DNA of 64,000 bases. Origin: Paenibacillus sp. FSL R5-0912. GTDB lineage: Bacteria; Bacillota; Bacilli; Paenibacillales; Paenibacillaceae. The notes beneath the pieces are model-generated. The model made no database searches, was not told the DNA's origin, and worked only from the letters and a program-made list of their open reading frames with translations. The stretch lies in contig NZ_CP009282.1 in the NCBI RefSeq assembly GCF_000758605.1, positions 1 to 64,000 on the forward strand, given 5' to 3'. A program made the position numbers and the translations under genes. Below are positions 63,182 through 64,000 of this stretch, in pieces. Each line of letters opens with the position of its first letter. Within the stretch, counting starts at the first letter, position 1.

Positions 63182-63212
63182 ATCCGGAGAACCTGAGGTT
63201 CTCCGGATTTTT
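63182..63212 (+). terminator. Terminator of ftsH
   Basis: ATCCGGAGAACC and GGTTCTCCGGAT form a perfect stem, then T run. Confidence 0.93.
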
Positions 63213-63261
63213 CTGTCTATACGTACATCAAGACATAGAGCTACACCCGGCTTGCCCGCAT

Positions 63262-63290
63262 TGACAGGGGGTGGAACGTTGTGTACATTA
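63262..63290 (+). promoter_or_regulatory. Sigma-A promoter of nadA
   Basis: TTGACA (63262-63267), 17 bp, TACATT (63285-63290). The leader to the gene is about 75 nt. Confidence 0.6.
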
Positions 63291-63367
63291 GTGATTAAAT
63301 ATTAAATAAGTTAACTTAATAGAATGTACTGGCTATAAGCCATGAAGACATAAGGGGGAGAATGACC

Positions 63368-64000
63368 GTGGAAGCTCTGGCGCTTGAGCGCAAGCAGGAA
63401 CAGAATCGTGAACTTCGTGTGCGCCTCGAACAGCTTAAGAAAGAACGGAATGCAATAATTCTGGCTCATTATTATCAGCGGGATGAAATTCAGGAAGTAG
63501 CGGATTTCCGTGGCGACTCTTTTTTACTGGCTCAGAAGGCTGCGGAGACAGAGGCAGATGTGATTGTATTCTGCGGGGTTCACTTTATGGGGGAAAGCGC
63601 CAAGATTCTTGCGCCTAACAAAACTGTAATAATTCCTGATGAACGCGCCGGCTGTCCTATGGCGGATATGGTCAACGTGGACGGACTCCGGAAGCTGAAG
63701 GCGCAGCATCCTAATGCCAAAGTAGTAACCTATATCAACTCCTCCGCTGAGATCAAAGCAGAAACTGATATTTGCTGTACCTCTGCCAATGCGGTGAAGG
63801 TGATTGAATCGCTTGATGCGGAAGAGATTATCTGGGTACCCGATAAGAACCTGGGCCAATATGTTCAGGATAAGACCGGCAAGAAGCTGATTATATGGGA
63901 GGGCTACTGTAATACTCACGATATGCTTACCGTCAAGGATGTAGTGGAGATGAGAGCCAAATATCCGGAAGCAGAATTTGTGGTACATCCGGAATGCCGT
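63368..64000 (+). CDS. nadA: Quinolinate synthase NadA (5' part, cut by the window edge)
   Basis: Iron-sulfur enzyme that condenses iminoaspartate with DHAP to form quinolinate for NAD. 211 codons are visible and the frame is open at the right edge. Motifs: [34 protein letters not shown], the first cluster cysteine in [31 protein letters not shown] and [14 protein letters not shown] 63368 is 7 bp after AGGGGGAG. In-frame ATG 63362 is only 1 bp from it. nadB and nadC would be expected next. Confidence 0.95.
   Translation, partial: MEALALERKQEQNRELRVRLEQLKKERNAIILAHYYQRDEIQEVADFRGDSFLLAQKAAETEADVIVFCGVHFMGESAKILAPNKTVIIPDERAGCPMADMVNVDGLRKLKAQHPNAKVVTYINSSAEIKAETDICCTSANAVKVIESLDAEEIIWVPDKNLGQYVQDKTGKKLIIWEGYCNTHDMLTVKDVVEMRAKYPEAEFVVHPECR

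Overview
The window is a 64 kb stretch of chromosome from an endospore-forming Firmicute, almost certainly a Paenibacillus. The 16S rRNA gene reads as Paenibacillus, the gene order follows the Bacillus subtilis origin region (dnaA to ftsH) nearly gene for gene, and sporulation genes are abundant (csfB, yabG, sspF, spoVG, fin, spoVT, yabP, yabQ, spoIIE). It starts 87 bp before dnaA and ends inside nadA. Nearly all genes lie on the + strand and so run with replication away from the origin. The exceptions are an ATP-grasp gene, a membrane protein gene, abrB and one small orphan gene.

Layout: 1-6.4 kb holds the origin block dnaA-oriC-dnaN-yaaA-recF-remB-gyrB. DnaA boxes lie between dnaA and dnaN, next to a DnaA-trio-like unwinding element, and a second box cluster lies over the start of yaaA. 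6.5-11.5 kb holds an antisense YheC/YheD-like ATP-grasp gene, gyrA and an HD-GYP gene. 11.6-17.0 kb is one rRNA operon (16S-23S-5S, no tRNA) with two tandem promoters. 17.2-26.2 kb carries an orphan lipoprotein, a membrane protein, csfB, a yaaO-like decarboxylase, then tmk-darA-yaaR-holB-ricT-yabA-trmN6-rsmI. 26.2-27.1 kb is a gene-free, repeat- and hairpin-rich stretch. 27.1-34.2 kb has abrB facing an HD-domain phosphohydrolase, then tatD, a c-di-AMP riboswitch with a yabE-type gene, rnmV, rsmA and yabG. 34.4-41.6 kb has veg, sspF, ispE, purR, spoVG, glmU, prs, pth and fin. 41.7-53.3 kb has mfd, a parvulin lipoprotein, spoVT, a flippase, yabN/mazG, HU, rqcP, yabP, yabQ, divIC and yabR. 53.7-64 kb has spoIIE, a 0.9 kb structured intergenic block, yabS, a protein kinase, tilS, hpt, ftsH and nadA.

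Functionally this is a housekeeping core (replication, topology, translation fidelity, repair, nucleotide and cell-wall precursor supply) interleaved with the sporulation control circuit. AbrB, SpoVG and SpoVT are transition-state and spore regulators. Gin and Fin are forespore sigma-factor inhibitors, and SpoIIE is the phosphatase that activates sigma-F. Readable promoters support this: a full-consensus sigma-H site at spoVG, CATACTG/CATACTA forespore sites at csfB, fin and sspF, and Spo0A-like boxes at abrB, spoIIE and the HD-domain gene.

I found no prophage, insertion sequence, CRISPR array or defence system. The points most worth checking are: the single rRNA operon joining gyrA/HD-GYP directly to csfB, which in B. 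subtilis flank two different rRNA operons (a true rearrangement or an assembly collapse); the multi-hairpin element between spoIIE and yabS; a G-quadruplex/hairpin switch motif between rsmI and abrB; the Spo0A-box cluster upstream of the HD phosphohydrolase; and the c-di-AMP riboswitch on the yabE-type gene.
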